From Singulisphaera sp. GP187 (lineage in GTDB: Bacteria; Planctomycetota; Phycisphaerae; Phycisphaerales; SM1A02), in NCBI GenBank assembly GCA_945862215.1, contig CAMAXY010000005.1, forward strand, positions 21,466-85,465: a stretch of 64,000 nucleotides of DNA. Direction: 5' to 3'. Below the pieces are notes generated by a model, which did no database searches, was not told the DNA's origin, and saw only the letters and a list, made by a program, of their open reading frames with translations. Each line of letters begins with the position of its first letter. Position 1 is the stretch's first letter. Below are positions 63,159 to 64,000 of this stretch, piece by piece. Position numbers and translations under genes: made by a program.

Positions 63159-64000
63159 ATGCACCTTTCTGCTCTATTTCTTTGGGTGATTCTGGCACTT
63201 TGTGGTGACGTTAAGCCCAAGACGCTCGATGATTTCGTCCACGCAGGAGTGGGTTATCTTCAACCAGCTTGGCCGGCCAAGTCGACTCTCACTCAGAATG
63301 AAATCGCTCGTTGGCGAGGGATTCTCGGTGCAACTGATGGGCAGATGGTGGTGATCGAGCGGATGTACCAAGACCATCTTCGTGACGTGCACAACCCATA
63401 TCTCGAGCGCGAGGTTCCGCGATATCTGGCGAAGGCGGCAGAAGCCTCGGTCGCGTTTCAAACTTATGGAATGACATCGATCGAGTTCAACACTGCTTGG
63501 ATGGATGTTTCTCGCTCGTCCACACAACTGATGAACTCTTCGGCAGAACTCGAATTGAAATTTATTGATTCGCTTGAACCTCTCTTACTGCCAGACCAGA
63601 TCAAGGGGATGCATGTGCTGCGTGGTTTCGCTTCACGGCGAAAGTCGCGAAGTGTTGTTTCGACGGACCGGTGGATCCTTTTGGAACTTCGAGAAGTGTG
63701 GGATCGGTTGGTGGTGCAGGGGGTGGATGTTTCGCAGCGGCTCGCTGTCAGTGAACGGCTTGGGGAGTATGAACAATCGCTCACTGCATTGCTCGATCAA
63801 TGGAGCACATCCCAACGCGATGCTGGGCGGAAGATTCAATTGGGGTTCTCCGCTGCAGCGCGTGATGGATACGAGGATCCACAATTCGATCCAAAGCAAA
63901 TCTGGGCTCGATCGGCCGCGTTGACGAAGCGCATTCGAGAACTCCATTTGAGCGTCAACATCGAATTGCTGACGCTCGTCTCACCGGACGTCGCTCGGGA
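63159..64000 (+). CDS. Secreted protein of unknown function, 3'-truncated by window edge; paralogue of 37008-38240
   Basis: The ORF track omits this frame because it runs off the window. From ATG 63159 it is open for 280 codons. It has an N-terminal hydrophobic leader (LSALFLWVILALCG) and then a helical, charged body that aligns with the protein encoded at 37008-38240: GVGYLQPAWPAKSTLTQNEI versus EVGYAYPAMPADTPLTRAEV, RYLAKAAEAS, EFNTAW, ELKFIDSLEPLL, HVLRGFASRRKSRSVVSTDRW, LELREVW, STSQRDAGRK and QIWARSAALTKRIRELHL. Family unknown. No Cys-rich gene precedes it here. Confidence 0.75.
   Translation, partial: MHLSALFLWVILALCGDVKPKTLDDFVHAGVGYLQPAWPAKSTLTQNEIARWRGILGATDGQMVVIERMYQDHLRDVHNPYLEREVPRYLAKAAEASVAFQTYGMTSIEFNTAWMDVSRSSTQLMNSSAELELKFIDSLEPLLLPDQIKGMHVLRGFASRRKSRSVVSTDRWILLELREVWDRLVVQGVDVSQRLAVSERLGEYEQSLTALLDQWSTSQRDAGRKIQLGFSAAARDGYEDPQFDPKQIWARSAALTKRIRELHLSVNIELLTLVSPDVAR

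Noticed and set aside
1-64000. CRISPR array or cas genes, prophage, toxin-antitoxin, restriction systems
   Set aside because: No regularly spaced repeats with unique spacers and no recognisable cas, phage structural, restriction or toxin genes in the window.

Overview
The window looks like a chromosomal segment of a planctomycete of the class Phycisphaerae. Three things point there: a planctomycete-type pair of a PSCyt1/DUF1549/DUF1553 cytochrome-like protein with a DUF1501 protein, a secreted beta-helix protein ending in the Phycisphaerae-style dockerin tail (CPADLN...GW), and many very short intergenic gaps with ATGA overlaps. This is inferred from gene content. No rRNA or other phylogenetic marker was compared.

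Layout. 1-7.6 kb: end of lipB, lepA, two tandem OmpH/Skp-like genes, then a minus-strand operon of a nucleosidase-NadD fusion, rimO and a secreted protein. 7.7-8.0 kb: two tRNA-Glu genes. 8.1-17.8 kb: dockerin-tagged beta-helix protein, aroB with a small membrane protein, a ParA-like ATPase with an unknown partner, an M19 dipeptidase, and a four-gene translationally coupled operon (DUF2752, two lipoproteins, a GT-like protein). 17.8-25.4 kb: a large palindromic repeat, the DUF1501/PSD1 pair, an amidohydrolase and a flavin-reductase-like protein. 25.6-27.1 kb: mraZ, a hairpin-rich region with a strong terminator, csrA and nfu. 27.2-35.6 kb: a lipoprotein, dapF, and a block encoding an M20 hydrolase, AstC-like, AstA and AstD, then folE. 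36.5-40.2 kb: an accessory segment bounded by two repeat copies, holding two secreted-protein genes and an IS3-type transposase ruin. 40.2-59.9 kb: mainly metabolic and informational genes (S9 peptidase, HutG-like, mak, DadA-like, Gfo/Idh/MocA, TlpA-like, folD, purC, GH10-like, ComEA-like, mfd, orphan NrdJ-tail protein, rplI, CBS, rsmJ, rsmE). 60-64 kb: tRNA-Ala, a fourth repeat fragment, a PadR-controlled secreted Cys-rich protein, a membrane-linked peroxiredoxin-like protein, and a partial gene paralogous to the one at 37 kb.

Most interesting signals: (1) between mraZ and csrA, a run of hairpins presenting GGA in their loops, ending in a textbook terminator; this is the architecture of a CsrB/RsmY-type CsrA-sequestering RNA, beside csrA itself. 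(2) A multi-copy palindromic repeat family, always in the same orientation and always between convergent 3' ends. (3) Two operators with identical half-sites (GCATAG-N5-CTATGC), one over a consensus promoter and one over the padR start. (4) An AstA-AstC-AstD set without AstB but with an M20 hydrolase, which would fit ornithine catabolism through succinylated intermediates. (5) A nucleosidase-NadD gene fusion.

Co-operation of genes is inferred from spacing and family knowledge only. No alignment, folding program or database search was run.
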